Below, piece by piece: positions 27,577-36,241 of a DNA stretch of 64,000 nt (the stretch's first letter is position 1; every line of letters starts with the position of its first letter). The DNA lies in NCBI GenBank assembly GCA_944321825.1, contig CALUMU010000001.1, positions 62,001 through 126,000 on the forward strand, read 5' to 3'. The notes beneath the pieces are model-generated. The model was not told the origin of the DNA and did not search any database. It was given only the letters and a program-made list of their open reading frames with translations. Made by a program: the position numbers and the translations under genes. This DNA comes from Candidatus Amulumruptor caecigallinarius (lineage in GTDB: Bacteria; Bacteroidota; Bacteroidia; Bacteroidales; Muribaculaceae).

Positions 27577-27610
27577 GGCAGGGTGTCTGTGGTGGTGTGA
27601 TTAGCGGCGG

Positions 27611-28822
27611 TCAGAATGCCTCGTTGATACCGAATACGAAGCCGTTGCAGTGCTTGCCGAATCCGATGTCGATGCGGACATTGGAGTTTTTCTTGAACTC
27701 CCAACGGTAACCTACGCCGACGTTGGGGAGTGTCTGGCTCAGGCGGAAGCCGCCGAGATTGGGGGCGATGTAGCCCACTCCTCCCCAGACTACGAGGCTG
27801 TTGCGCCGCCATACGTGCTGGCGCAGCTCGACGGTGAGATCCATCTCGCACTTGTCGCGGTACTGGCCTTCGTAATACCCACGTAGGTTGTTGCTGCCGC
27901 CGAATGTCGAAAGCATGTTCCAAGGTACATTGCCGTAGGAAAAGCGGCCGTGGATGCGCTCTGCCAAGATGCCGCCGCGCCACACTCTCTGGTAGGCGCG
28001 GGCGGTCAGGGCTGTGACGCTGAATGAGTGAGACGTGTTGCCCATGAAGCGCGGGTAGAACAGCTGCTCGAACTCCACAGTGACTCCGCGTGTCGGGGCG
28101 GTAAGATTGTCGCGTGTGTCAAACATGCCCGACACTCCCACGCCAAACGAGGTGACGCGCTGCGGTTGCGTGGCCCATACCGCCGAGTCGGTGATGTTGG
28201 TGGCTTTGACACGGGAGAAAAGCAGTCCGGGACCGACGAAGATGTGCCGGCCTATGCGCATGAGACCGTCGATGCGGGTGGAGAAGTATATCTCGTTGTA
28301 TTTCGACTTGAAGTCGTCGTTGACGGCTCTGTCGTAGCCTATACCCCAGTAGTCGGTGGGGCAATAGTAGTAGTCAAGAAGATAGTTGATGCGGAAGCGG
28401 TCACGGGGGAATATGTTGGTACCTTCCAGCCCGGCTTCGACGAACCCTGAGGTGGAAATCTTGCCTTTGATGGCCACGAACGAGCGCGGTATCAGGGAGT
28501 CCGGTTCGCCGAGGGAGTATGAGCCTGTGGCCACTACGCCGAGGGCGAGTTTGACCTCGTTGGAGTAGAACGGGCCTCCGATGACACCGATGTCGAATGC
28601 TTTGGGGTCTTTCTTGGGCTTGTTGGAGTCGTCGAAGTATGCCTTGATGCGTTCGATGATGTTCTTTTTCGCCGGGAGAGAGTCCGCAGGGGCGGCGATG
28701 CTGTCGACGGGGAGCGGTGTGGCCGGTATGGAGTCCTGTCCGGCGGCGCATAGGAAACATGCCGCCAGCATGGCTGTGGCGGCAGTGCATCTCCACCAGA
28801 AAGCTTTAATCGTCTGAAACAT
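27611..28822 (-). CDS. BamA/TamA-family outer-membrane protein
   Basis: The 403-residue protein has a signal peptide (MFQTIKAFWWRC...CFLCAAGQ), a short linker with a KKNIIERIKAYFDDSNK helix, then a 16-strand-type barrel with the family segments GVVATGSYSLG, VGVSGMFDTRDNLTAPTRGVTVEFEQLFYP and the RG(Y)YEGQYRDK loop (GGSNNLRGYYEGQYRDKCE). It lacks POTRA repeats, so it is probably an autonomous surface-antigen barrel, not BamA itself. Start 28822 is chosen because TATCTTTG ends 5 nt before it. Confidence 0.88.
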   Translation of the reverse strand: MFQTIKAFWWRCTAATAMLAACFLCAAGQDSIPATPLPVDSIAAPADSLPAKKNIIERIKAYFDDSNKPKKDPKAFDIGVIGGPFYSNEVKLALGVVATGSYSLGEPDSLIPRSFVAIKGKISTSGFVEAGLEGTNIFPRDRFRINYLLDYYYCPTDYWGIGYDRAVNDDFKSKYNEIYFSTRIDGLMRIGRHIFVGPGLLFSRVKATNITDSAVWATQPQRVTSFGVGVSGMFDTRDNLTAPTRGVTVEFEQLFYPRFMGNTSHSFSVTALTARAYQRVWRGGILAERIHGRFSYGNVPWNMLSTFGGSNNLRGYYEGQYRDKCEMDLTVELRQHVWRRNSLVVWGGVGYIAPNLGGFRLSQTLPNVGVGYRWEFKKNSNVRIDIGFGKHCNGFVFGINEAF

Positions 28823-28827
28823 GGCCA

Positions 28828-28835
28828 CAAAGATA
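28828..28835 (-). promoter_or_regulatory. -7 element 5 nt before a start codon (leaderless)
   Basis: TATCTTTG on the minus strand is followed by five bases and then the ATG at 28822. Transcription starting 5-7 nt after the element would make an mRNA beginning at or next to the ATG. Confidence 0.6.
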
Positions 28836-28912
28836 GCAAAAAAGCCACAAACAGCCGGTGTGGCGGCATCGCATAAAGTGCCTTATGGGTGGTAGAAACT
28901 TCCAAGGCAGGT

Positions 28913-29011
28913 TCAACTGGCAAGTGCAAAATTAGCGATATGTTTGAAGAATTCTTCTTTTGGGGTTGAAAAACCGAGCCTTTTGCGAGGGTGGAGGTTT
29001 TGTATTTGTGG
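28913..29011 (-). pseudogene. C-terminal remnant of an IS30-like transposase
   Basis: The minus strand reads NLHPRKRLGFSTPKEEFF followed by KHIANFALAS and a stop at 28915-28913. A PRKRLGF-TP-E-F motif close to the C terminus is typical of IS30-family transposases. No upstream transposase sequence or inverted repeats remain. The promoter of the kinase-like gene now overlaps the remnant. The family call is from memory of the motif. Confidence 0.6.
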
Positions 29012-29030
29012 GGAAAACTGTTTAACTTTG
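28999..29030 (+). promoter_or_regulatory. Canonical promoter of the pseudokinase gene
   Basis: TTTG (28999-29002), a 20-bp spacer and TAACTTTG (29023-29030) match the Bacteroidetes consensus. The start codon at 29109 gives a 5' UTR of about 70 nt. It should drive the pseudokinase, GNAT and cdd genes. Confidence 0.8.
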
Positions 29031-29108
29031 TGAGGCTGACGAGGATGCAGCGTGGAGTGTGTTAACCTTGAGACATGCTCTTGGAGCCTCTTAACCTGGA
29101 TAACTTCT

Positions 29109-29852
29109 ATGGCTGATAACGAGAAATGGACTGAAATCGAGCACTTGCCCCTGTGGGACGAGGAGTTTTATGACGTGTACACGGCCAAGAAATATGGCAA
29201 ATGGGTGATGCTCAAGACGCTTAAGGAGCAGTATCGCGACGACCCGGCGATGCGCGAGATGATAGAGCGCGAGTTTGACGTGCGTTACAACCTGTGCCAC
29301 CCCAACATCGTGATGATCAACGACTTCGAGGAAGTTCCCGGGCTTGGGATGTGCATCATCACCGACGACGTGTACGGCGACTCTCTGCGCAAGCTCATCG
29401 ATGAAAAGAAAGTCACAGAGGAGCATCTGCGCAAGGTGTGCCACGAGCTTGTCGAGGCTATGGAGTATATCGAGGCCAACCATCTCGTGCACCAGTCTAT
29501 CAGGCCGGAGACCATACAGTTTACCGAAAATATCGGCAACCTCAAGCTGATAGATGTGGGTTTTGACCAGAAACAGTCGCTCAAGCCCGACGATGTGGAG
29601 GAGGATATACGCCAGTTCGGCAGGGTGCTTACGGAGACGCTCGATGCCATGGGCAGCCACAATCCACGTCTGCGCCTGATAGCCCGGCAGTGCCTGAGCA
29701 AGGGCAAGCCGCATTTCCGCTCGGCCAACGACCTGCATATGGCGTTGCAGGGGCGCAACAACAGCCGTCTGCTCGTGTGGATTCTCGCCTTTCTCGTGGT
29801 CATGCTTGCTGTGCTCGCTTGGCTTTCGTCAGGTTACGCCCCACAGCCATAA
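29109..29852 (+). CDS. Membrane-anchored protein pseudokinase
   Basis: The 247-residue protein has a Ser/Thr-kinase-like fold: the ATP-lysine is at residue 36 (VMLKTL), followed by a helix C Glu region and an HPNIV segment. The catalytic loop reads HQSIRPETIQF (residues 128-138) where active kinases have HRDxKxxN, so the catalytic Asp is Ser and the Asn is Thr. The DFG motif is DVG (149-151). A transmembrane helix (222-240) ends the protein, leaving the kinase domain in the cytoplasm. It is therefore predicted to be inactive or atypical. The start at 29109 (MADNEKW) is chosen over an upstream ATG at 29052. It is 35 bp before the GNAT gene. Confidence 0.82.
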   Translation: MADNEKWTEIEHLPLWDEEFYDVYTAKKYGKWVMLKTLKEQYRDDPAMREMIEREFDVRYNLCHPNIVMINDFEEVPGLGMCIITDDVYGDSLRKLIDEKKVTEEHLRKVCHELVEAMEYIEANHLVHQSIRPETIQFTENIGNLKLIDVGFDQKQSLKPDDVEEDIRQFGRVLTETLDAMGSHNPRLRLIARQCLSKGKPHFRSANDLHMALQGRNNSRLLVWILAFLVVMLAVLAWLSSGYAPQP

Positions 29853-29887
29853 CAGATAGAAAAACAAGAAGCATAAGTATACAACCA

Positions 29888-31018
29888 ATGTCAGTAGAAA
29901 TCAGAGAGATACCCAAGACGCGCCAGGCCTTGAAGAAGTATGTCGAATACGGCATAGACCATTACAGGGGCAATGACTGCTTCGTGCCTCCGCTGGTGTT
30001 TGATGAAGTGGCTACGCTGCGTCCGGAGGGCAACCCCGCGTTCGAGTTCTGTGAGGCGCAGTCTTTCATGGCCTACCGTGACGGCAAGCCCGTGGGACGC
30101 ATCACCGCGCTCATCAACCGCAGTGTCAACGAGCGTTCGGGCCGCAAGGAGGGCCGCTTCGGCTGGGTGGATTTCATAGATGACGAGGAGGTGGCGGACG
30201 CGCTTTTCGCCGCAGCGTCGGATTGGCTGCGTCAGCGCGGTATGGAAAGCATCGTAGGACCTATGGGATTTACCGACATGGATCACGAGGGGATGCTTGT
30301 CGAGGGGTTCGACGAACTCGGCACCATTGCCACCATATATAATTATCCGTATTATCCGCGCCATATGGAGCGCATGGGGTTTGTCAAGGACACCGACTGG
30401 GTGGAATACCGTATGACCGTACCCGACAAAGTCCCCGACAAATACCAGCGTATCTCCGACATCGTCAGCAAGAAATACGACCTGCACGTGGCCGAAGTCA
30501 AGAGCCGCAAGGAGCTGAAACGCCGTTACGGACGAGCGTTTTTCGACTTGGTCAATGAGGCGTATGACCAGCTGTACGGCTATTCGCCACTGACTCCGGC
30601 ACTGATCGACCATTACATAGACATGTACCTCGGTGTGCTCCGCCTTGACGACATCTGCATCATAGTCGACAAGGATGACAACCTGGTAGGTGCAGGCATA
30701 TCGCTGCCATCGCTTTCGAGGGCGCTCCAGAAGAGCCGGGGGCGGCTGTGGCCGTTGGGGTGGGTGCACATCCTCCGTGCACTCTACTGTCACAACGACA
30801 TCGTGGATCTGATGCTTGTCGCCATCAAGCCGGAGTTTCAGAACAAGGGAGTCAATGCGATGCTCTTCTCGCACCTGCTCCCCAACTATATAGCCAACGG
30901 CTACAAATGGGCCGAAAGCAATCTTGAACTCGAAGACAACCATGCCGTGCAGCTCCAGTGGCAGTATTTCGAGCGTCGGCAGCACCGCCGCCGCCGTGCC
31001 TACCGCCGAGATCTGTAA
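29888..31018 (+). CDS. GNAT-like N-acetyltransferase family protein
   Basis: The 376-residue protein starts MSVEIREIPKTRQALKKYV. It contains the family segments CFVPPLVFDEVATLRPEGNP, GFTDMDHEGMLVEGFDE and, near the C terminus, LMLVAIKPEFQNKGVNAMLF, which resembles the acetyl-CoA pyrophosphate-binding Q/R-x-x-G-x-A loop. In Bacteroidetes such proteins are annotated as GNATs without known substrate. The start at 29888 follows the pseudokinase stop by 35 bp; a longer in-frame extension overlaps that gene and is rejected. Confidence 0.8.
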   Translation: MSVEIREIPKTRQALKKYVEYGIDHYRGNDCFVPPLVFDEVATLRPEGNPAFEFCEAQSFMAYRDGKPVGRITALINRSVNERSGRKEGRFGWVDFIDDEEVADALFAAASDWLRQRGMESIVGPMGFTDMDHEGMLVEGFDELGTIATIYNYPYYPRHMERMGFVKDTDWVEYRMTVPDKVPDKYQRISDIVSKKYDLHVAEVKSRKELKRRYGRAFFDLVNEAYDQLYGYSPLTPALIDHYIDMYLGVLRLDDICIIVDKDDNLVGAGISLPSLSRALQKSRGRLWPLGWVHILRALYCHNDIVDLMLVAIKPEFQNKGVNAMLFSHLLPNYIANGYKWAESNLELEDNHAVQLQWQYFERRQHRRRRAYRRDL

Positions 31019-31041
31019 GTAAAATCACAATATACCTAACC

Positions 31042-31515
31042 ATGAAAGACATGACCATCACCACTACGGTAAAGGTGGCGCGATATTCAGAGCTTGACGA
31101 GGCTGACCGCCGCTTGGTGGATGCAGCGCGTGAGGCTTCCCACCGCGCCTACGCACCCTACAGCCATTTCAACGTAGGGGCTGCGATACTGCTCAGTAAC
31201 GGGCAGACGGTCAGCGGAGCCAACCAGGAAAACGCGGCTTTCCCATCGAGTATGTGTGCCGAGCGGACCGCCGCCTATTATGCACATGCCGCCTATCCCG
31301 ATGCGCGGTTTGAGTGCATAGCCATTGCGGCCATGGGGACCGACGGTCGGGAGGTCGCCGAGCCGGTGTCGCCATGCGGTGCCTGCCGTCAGGCGTTGTT
31401 GGAATACGAGCATATAGGGGCAAAGGATGTGAAAGTGCTTCTCGTGGGTCGCGATGAGATATACGTGCTGCCGTCGGTGCGTTCGCTGCTTCCGCTTTCG
31501 TTTACGGAATTTTGA
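31042..31515 (+). CDS. cdd: Cytidine deaminase
   Basis: This 157-residue enzyme deaminates cytidine and deoxycytidine in pyrimidine salvage. The zinc and catalytic motif is FPSSMCAERTAAYYA (C-A-E) with the second motif VSPCGACRQALLEY (P-C-x-x-C). The N-terminal APYSHFNVGAAILLSNG is also conserved. The ATG at 31042 is used (MKDMTITT). It lies 23 bp after the GNAT gene and may be cotranscribed. Confidence 0.95.
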   Translation: MKDMTITTTVKVARYSELDEADRRLVDAAREASHRAYAPYSHFNVGAAILLSNGQTVSGANQENAAFPSSMCAERTAAYYAHAAYPDARFECIAIAAMGTDGREVAEPVSPCGACRQALLEYEHIGAKDVKVLLVGRDEIYVLPSVRSLLPLSFTEF

Positions 31516-31577
31516 GGATAGAGGCTGCAAAATCGTCGCTCTGATTCAGCCGGCTAACTTATGTCGCGAAAAATGCG

Positions 31578-31585
31578 TATCTTTG
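31578..31585 (+). promoter_or_regulatory. -7 element 4 nt before a start codon (leaderless)
   Basis: TATCTTTG is followed by CGGC and the ATG at 31590, so the transcript of the exonuclease gene probably has essentially no 5' UTR. Confidence 0.65.
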
Positions 31586-31589
31586 CGGC

Positions 31590-32252
31590 ATGTTTGACTT
31601 AAGAGACTTTCACATTGCCATAACCAAAGACTGTCTGGCAGCGATGCCGATGGTTACTTTCGCCGGCAAAATAAGTCTTGTCGACACTGTGGAGAAGGCC
31701 GCCGATGCGCTTGCATACCTCAGAACGCAGTCTCGTGTGGGTTTCGATACGGAGACACGCCCGTCGTTTCGCAAAGGGCAAATGAACGAGGTGGCCTTGA
31801 TGCAGGTGGCGACGCTTGACCGTGCGTTCCTGTTCCGCCTCAACAACATAGGTATAGACCCTGTCAGGGATTTCCTGCAGGACGGGGACATACTGAAGAT
31901 AGGTCTGTCGCTGCGCGACGATTTCCAGATGCTTCACCGTCGGGGCGAGTTCGAGCCTTCCGGCTTTGTTGAGCTTCAGGAACTGGTCAAGCAGTACGGC
32001 ATCACCGATGCGAGCCTCCAGAAAATCTACGGCATAATGTTCGGCGGGCGCATATCCAAGTCGCAGCGCCTGAGCAACTGGGAGGCCGCCGAGCTCACCC
32101 AGTCCCAGCAGGTATATGCCGCTATAGATGCCTGGGCGTGTCTTAGGATATACAATACCCTCGAGGCCGGCGGATTTGACCCCGACGAGTCCGAGTTCAA
32201 GCAACCGGTAGTAGAGGAAGCCCCGCAGCACCTCCATGCCGCCGGCGGATGA
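31590..32252 (+). CDS. 3'-5' exonuclease (RNase D/WRN-like DnaQ fold)
   Basis: The 220-residue protein has the DEDD motifs: exo I VGFDTETRPSF (D-x-E), exo II around KIGLSLRDDFQML, and exo III QVYAAIDAWACLRIY (Y-x(3)-D). This is the single-domain 3'-5' exonuclease typical of Bacteroidetes, acting on RNA or DNA 3' ends. It lacks HRDC domains, so RNase D identity is not certain. Confidence 0.88.
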   Translation: MFDLRDFHIAITKDCLAAMPMVTFAGKISLVDTVEKAADALAYLRTQSRVGFDTETRPSFRKGQMNEVALMQVATLDRAFLFRLNNIGIDPVRDFLQDGDILKIGLSLRDDFQMLHRRGEFEPSGFVELQELVKQYGITDASLQKIYGIMFGGRISKSQRLSNWEAAELTQSQQVYAAIDAWACLRIYNTLEAGGFDPDESEFKQPVVEEAPQHLHAAGG

Positions 32253-32346
32253 CCGGGACGTACTTGTCATTCGCACCATCGCTCCTCCTCTCCGGCTCGC
32301 TTTTTCTTATTTTTTCTTGACCAATCAGTCACATCTTAATCAATAC

Positions 32347-32547
32347 ATGAAACGCTCAACCTGGATTCCGCTACTGCTGCTTATATATCTTGCCGTGATG
32401 AGTTATATCGGACGCGGCGAGCTTGCCGCAGGCAACTATCTGTATTATTTCGGCCTGATATCCCTCACATTGGTGTGCATACTGCTGTTGCACCTGCATC
32501 TGCGCCGCGTGGCGCGTCAGAAGGGCGACAAGCACATCACCAAATAA
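32347..32547 (+). CDS. Small two-helix membrane protein
   Basis: A 66-residue product starting MKRSTWIPLLLLIYLAVMSY with a second hydrophobic segment (LYYFGLISLTLVCILLLHLHL) and a basic tail (RRVARQKGDKHITK). The start at 32347 is the ATG directly before the first helix. No family recognised; many Bacteroidales carry comparable short proteins. Confidence 0.7.
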   Translation: MKRSTWIPLLLLIYLAVMSYIGRGELAAGNYLYYFGLISLTLVCILLLHLHLRRVARQKGDKHITK

Positions 32548-32584
32548 ATTGTGGGGCGACTTCATCCTCTTTGTGAATATTTAG

Positions 32585-32592
32585 TAACTTTG
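32585..32592 (+). promoter_or_regulatory. -7 element 5 nt before a start codon (leaderless)
   Basis: TAACTTTG, then TGGGC, then the ATG at 32598. A GTG at 32592 is inside the element and is unlikely to be the start of the ABC-transporter gene. Confidence 0.65.
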
Positions 32593-32597
32593 TGGGC

Positions 32598-34427
32598 ATG
32601 AAAGACTTTTGGCAGCTGCTGATACGGTTTGTACCTCCCTACAAAAAGTACTTCATCGGCAATATACTATGTAATATACTGACGGCGTTTCTGACGCTGT
32701 TCTCGTTTGCGGTAATCATCCCCATACTCGAGATACTTTTCGGCATCAACAAAGCCGAATATACATTTCTGCCCCTTGGAAGCGCGAGCCTCAAGGATGT
32801 GGTGGTCAACAACTTCTACTACTACACCACTATCTGCATAACGGAGTGGGGTGCGAGTGCGACATTGGCATTGCTGGCTCTGCTTCTTGTGGTGATGACC
32901 GGTCTCAAGACGGGTACCGCCTATTTGGCATCATATCTCATCATACCGATGCGTGCCGGAGTGGTGAGGGATTTGCGTAACTATGTGTATGACAAGGTCA
33001 CGACGCTGCCGATCTCGTTTTTCACCTCAGCTCGCAAGGGCGATGTGATGGCGCGTATGAGCGGCGATGTCGGAGAGATAGAGAACTCCATCATGGCATC
33101 GCTCAATATGATGTTCAACAACCCTGTGATGATTATCGCGTGCTTGGTGATGATGATAGTCATCTCGTGGCAGTTGACGCTGTTTGTGCTCATACTCCTT
33201 CCGTTGGCCGGATTGGTCATGGGGCGTGTTGGCAAGCGCCTGAAGCGCAACTCGCTTGAGAACCAGCAGCAGTGGGGTACGATACTCAGCAATATCGAAG
33301 AAACCCTCGGCGGTCTGCGCATCATCAAGGCTTTCACTGCAGAGGAGAAGGTCAAGGAACGGTTTCACCGTGAGAACCAGCAGCTCTACAAATTGTCGTG
33401 CCGTCTGGCCCGCCGCCAGAGCCTTGCCCATCCGATGAGCGAGTTTCTGGGTACGATTACCATCGCTATAGTGTTGTGGTTTGGCGGTACGCTTATACTC
33501 CATGGCTCGTCGTCGATTACTGCGCCCTCTTTTATATATTATATGGTGATATTCTACAGTATCATCAATCCGGCCAAGGATCTGAGCAATGCCGCTTATA
33601 ATATACAGCGCGGACTGGCCTCTATGGAGCGCGTGGACCTTATCATGAAGGCCGAAAACAACATCAAAGACCCGGAGCATCCCGTAGATGTCAATCCGCA
33701 GGGGGGCATGGTGGAATACAGCGGGGTGAAATTCGGCTACGACCCGTCGACCCCTGTGGTGGAGGACATCAGTTTTTCGATCAAACCGGGCGAGACGGTG
33801 GCTCTCGTGGGGCAGAGCGGCTCAGGAAAATCCACTCTTGCAGACCTGTTGCCACGCTTCTATGATGTCGATGCCGGGCATATCGCTATTGACGGCACTG
33901 ACGTGCGCGACCTGCGTGTCCAGGACTTGAGGTCGCTGATGGGTAATGTCAATCAGGAGGCCATATTGTTTAACGACACCATATATAACAACATAACATT
34001 CGGTGTCAAGGAGGCTACACGTGATGAGGTCATAGCCGCCGCCAAGGTGGCTAATGCCCACGATTTCATCATGGCTACAGAGGACGGCTACGATACCTGC
34101 ATCGGTGACCGTGGATGCCGCCTGTCGGGCGGTCAGAGGCAGCGTATATCCATAGCCCGCGCCATACTCAAAAATCCGAAAATCCTCATACTCGACGAGG
34201 CCACTTCGGCTCTCGACACCGAGAGCGAGCACCTTGTACAGGAGGCTCTCGACCGCCTTATGAAGTCGAGGACCACCCTCGTCATAGCCCACCGTCTCTC
34301 CACTATCCGCAATGCCTCGCTTATATGTGTGCTGCACGAGGGGCATATAGTGGAGAAGGGCACCCATGACGAGCTGATGGCTCTCGGCGGCTACTACAAG
34401 CGGCTTGTTGAGATGCAGTCGTTCTGA
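32598..34427 (+). CDS. ABC exporter with fused membrane and ATPase domains (MsbA-like)
   Basis: The 609-residue half transporter has a six-helix type I exporter domain (about residues 15-330) and an ATPase with Walker A GQSGSGKSTLADL, Q-loop VNQEAILFNDT, signature LSGGQRQRISIARA and Walker B ILILDEATSALD. It acts as a homodimer. MsbA homologues flip lipid A core; drug or lipid export is equally consistent. The ATG at 32598 is preferred because the GTG at 32592 overlaps the promoter element. Confidence 0.93.
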   Translation: MKDFWQLLIRFVPPYKKYFIGNILCNILTAFLTLFSFAVIIPILEILFGINKAEYTFLPLGSASLKDVVVNNFYYYTTICITEWGASATLALLALLLVVMTGLKTGTAYLASYLIIPMRAGVVRDLRNYVYDKVTTLPISFFTSARKGDVMARMSGDVGEIENSIMASLNMMFNNPVMIIACLVMMIVISWQLTLFVLILLPLAGLVMGRVGKRLKRNSLENQQQWGTILSNIEETLGGLRIIKAFTAEEKVKERFHRENQQLYKLSCRLARRQSLAHPMSEFLGTITIAIVLWFGGTLILHGSSSITAPSFIYYMVIFYSIINPAKDLSNAAYNIQRGLASMERVDLIMKAENNIKDPEHPVDVNPQGGMVEYSGVKFGYDPSTPVVEDISFSIKPGETVALVGQSGSGKSTLADLLPRFYDVDAGHIAIDGTDVRDLRVQDLRSLMGNVNQEAILFNDTIYNNITFGVKEATRDEVIAAAKVANAHDFIMATEDGYDTCIGDRGCRLSGGQRQRISIARAILKNPKILILDEATSALDTESEHLVQEALDRLMKSRTTLVIAHRLSTIRNASLICVLHEGHIVEKGTHDELMALGGYYKRLVEMQSF

Positions 34428-34448
34428 TAACCTATACGTTTTACGCCG

Positions 34449-35966
34449 ATGGTTAACGTCACGCCGCTGCTCAGACCGTATTTCCGGCATGTGTCGCTGA
34501 AAGCTCTCAGGACTCATGATGATGTGGAGGAGTCTCAGATGCGCGTACTGCGCACTTTAGTAGGTAAAGGTGCGGCGACGGTCTACGGCCGGCGATACGG
34601 CATCACGCGCCTGATGACTTACAGGGAGTTTGCCAGCCGTGTGCCGTTGGTCGGTTATCCCGACATCAGGGTCGATATAATGGATGCCGTGGCAGGGCGA
34701 AAGGATGTGCTGTGGCCCGGAGTCACGAAGCGTTTTGCCCAGTCGTCAGGCACTACCGACGGCAAGAGCAAGTATGTGCCACTGACCGACGACTCGCTGC
34801 GGCTGAACCATTACCGTGGAGGGCTTTACAGCGTGGGGCATTATCTGCGTTTCAACCCTCAGAGCCGCATTTTCGGTGGCAAGGCGTTTATACTCGGCGG
34901 TTCGTTTGCCAACGAAATCTCCGGGCTGGCGGCCGGTGTGAAAGTTGGCGATCTGTCGGCGCATCTGATCGACAATATCAATCCGCTTGTAGAGCGGCTG
35001 CGTGTGCCTTCGCGCGATACCGCACTCATGGAGTCGTGGGTCGACAAGCTGCCACGGCTCATAGCAGAGTCCATCCGTGAGGATGTGACCAATATTTCCG
35101 GGGTGCCGTCATGGTTTCTTACGGTGCTACGCGGAGTGCTCAGGCAAGCCGGAGCCAGTTCGATCCACGATGTGTGGCCAAATCTTGAAGTCTTTTTCCA
35201 CGGAGGCATCTCCTTTGCCCCTTACCGCGAGCAGTATGAAGCAATCACCGACGCAGGGCGGATGCACTATCTTGAAACCTACAATGCTTCGGAGGGATTC
35301 TTTGCCGTGCAGGATGATCCCGCCATCCGTGCCATGTTGCTGATGATATCCGACGGGGTGTTTTACGAATTTATCCCGGTGGCGCGGTCGGCTGAAGCGT
35401 CTCCTGTCGCAGTCCCTGGGTGGGAGGTTGCTGACGGAGAGGTGTATGAGTTGGTAATCACGTCGTGCAACGGTCTGTGGCGTTACCGTCTTGGCGACAC
35501 GGTGCGCATCCATGGCACATCGCCTCTGCGTGTCACCGTAGAAGGCCGTACCAAACAGTATATCAACGCTTTTGGCGAGGAGCTGATGGTACATAACGCC
35601 GATGCCGCCATGGCTAAGGCATGTAGCCTGACGGGGGTATCGGTGGCAAATTATACCGCAGCCCCGGTCTACACTACCGATCGGTCGAAGGGGCGGCACC
35701 AGTGGCTTGTGGAATTTGAGACCGCCCCTGCCGACATCCCGGCGTTTGCAGCCGTGCTCGACGAAGCCCTACAGAGCGTCAACAGCGACTACCAGGCCAA
35801 ACGTTCGGGCGACATATTCCTGTCGCGGCTGACCATAACTGTGGCGCGTCGCGGACTGTTTGACGACTGGCTCGCGTCCACAGGCAAGCTCGGAGGGCAG
35901 CGCAAAGTGCCGCGCCTCTGTCCCGACCGCCACATCATCGAGCCGATGCTTACATTCAACCGCTGA
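34449..35966 (+). CDS. GH3 auxin-responsive-like acyl-acid-amido synthetase family protein
   Basis: The 505-residue protein has the GH3 family ATP/AMP-binding segments FAQSSGTTDGKSKYVPLTDDSL, FHGGISFAPYREQYE, YNASEGFFAVQDD and YRLGDTVRIHG. Plant GH3 enzymes adenylate carboxylic acids and couple them to amino acids; the bacterial substrates are unknown. It follows the ABC exporter by 21 bp and is likely cotranscribed. Confidence 0.9.
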   Translation: MVNVTPLLRPYFRHVSLKALRTHDDVEESQMRVLRTLVGKGAATVYGRRYGITRLMTYREFASRVPLVGYPDIRVDIMDAVAGRKDVLWPGVTKRFAQSSGTTDGKSKYVPLTDDSLRLNHYRGGLYSVGHYLRFNPQSRIFGGKAFILGGSFANEISGLAAGVKVGDLSAHLIDNINPLVERLRVPSRDTALMESWVDKLPRLIAESIREDVTNISGVPSWFLTVLRGVLRQAGASSIHDVWPNLEVFFHGGISFAPYREQYEAITDAGRMHYLETYNASEGFFAVQDDPAIRAMLLMISDGVFYEFIPVARSAEASPVAVPGWEVADGEVYELVITSCNGLWRYRLGDTVRIHGTSPLRVTVEGRTKQYINAFGEELMVHNADAAMAKACSLTGVSVANYTAAPVYTTDRSKGRHQWLVEFETAPADIPAFAAVLDEALQSVNSDYQAKRSGDIFLSRLTITVARRGLFDDWLASTGKLGGQRKVPRLCPDRHIIEPMLTFNR

Positions 35967-35983
35967 CCGCTGCTTGCACCGCC

Positions 35984-36070
35984 AGCCCCTGCAGGGCTAA
36001 ATCCATGTGGCGCATCCTTGCAACGGGGCTTGCGCCCCGCCCTACTGCTTTTACGCTCCTGCGGAGCTTT
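35984..36070. repeat. Three consecutive short palindromes after the GH3-like gene
   Basis: Stems at 35984-35988/35994-35998, 36024-36029/36034-36039 and 36055-36059/36063-36067 follow one another within 90 bp. The last is followed by TTTA and may terminate transcription. The arrangement resembles a REP-like intergenic unit. Confidence 0.55.
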
Positions 36071-36220
36071 AGCGGACACGGATGGTGCCATGTGTTCGCG
36101 CTGTGGCATAGGCTTCATCCACTAACAGGTGCGTTGCATGTTGGCGAAACCTTGTAGGGAGATGGTGTGGGAGGATTTGAATGGGCGCGGGCGGGGAGTG
36201 AAAATGTCGTGAAAAAATCA

Positions 36221-36228
36221 TATCTTTG
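36221..36228 (+). promoter_or_regulatory. -7 element (TATCTTTG) upstream of the phosphatase
   Basis: TATCTTTG lies 224 nt before the phosphatase ATG at 36453 and 13 bp before the left arm of a 19-bp inverted repeat. Transcription from it would put both arms into the 5' UTR. Confidence 0.55.
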
Positions 36229-36241
36229 CGTAAGACACAAT

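Noticed and set aside
28829-29108. Possible tRNA gene in the gap before the pseudokinase (GTTCAA motif)
   Set aside because: No cloverleaf could be drawn around the motif; the sequence is explained by the transposase remnant.
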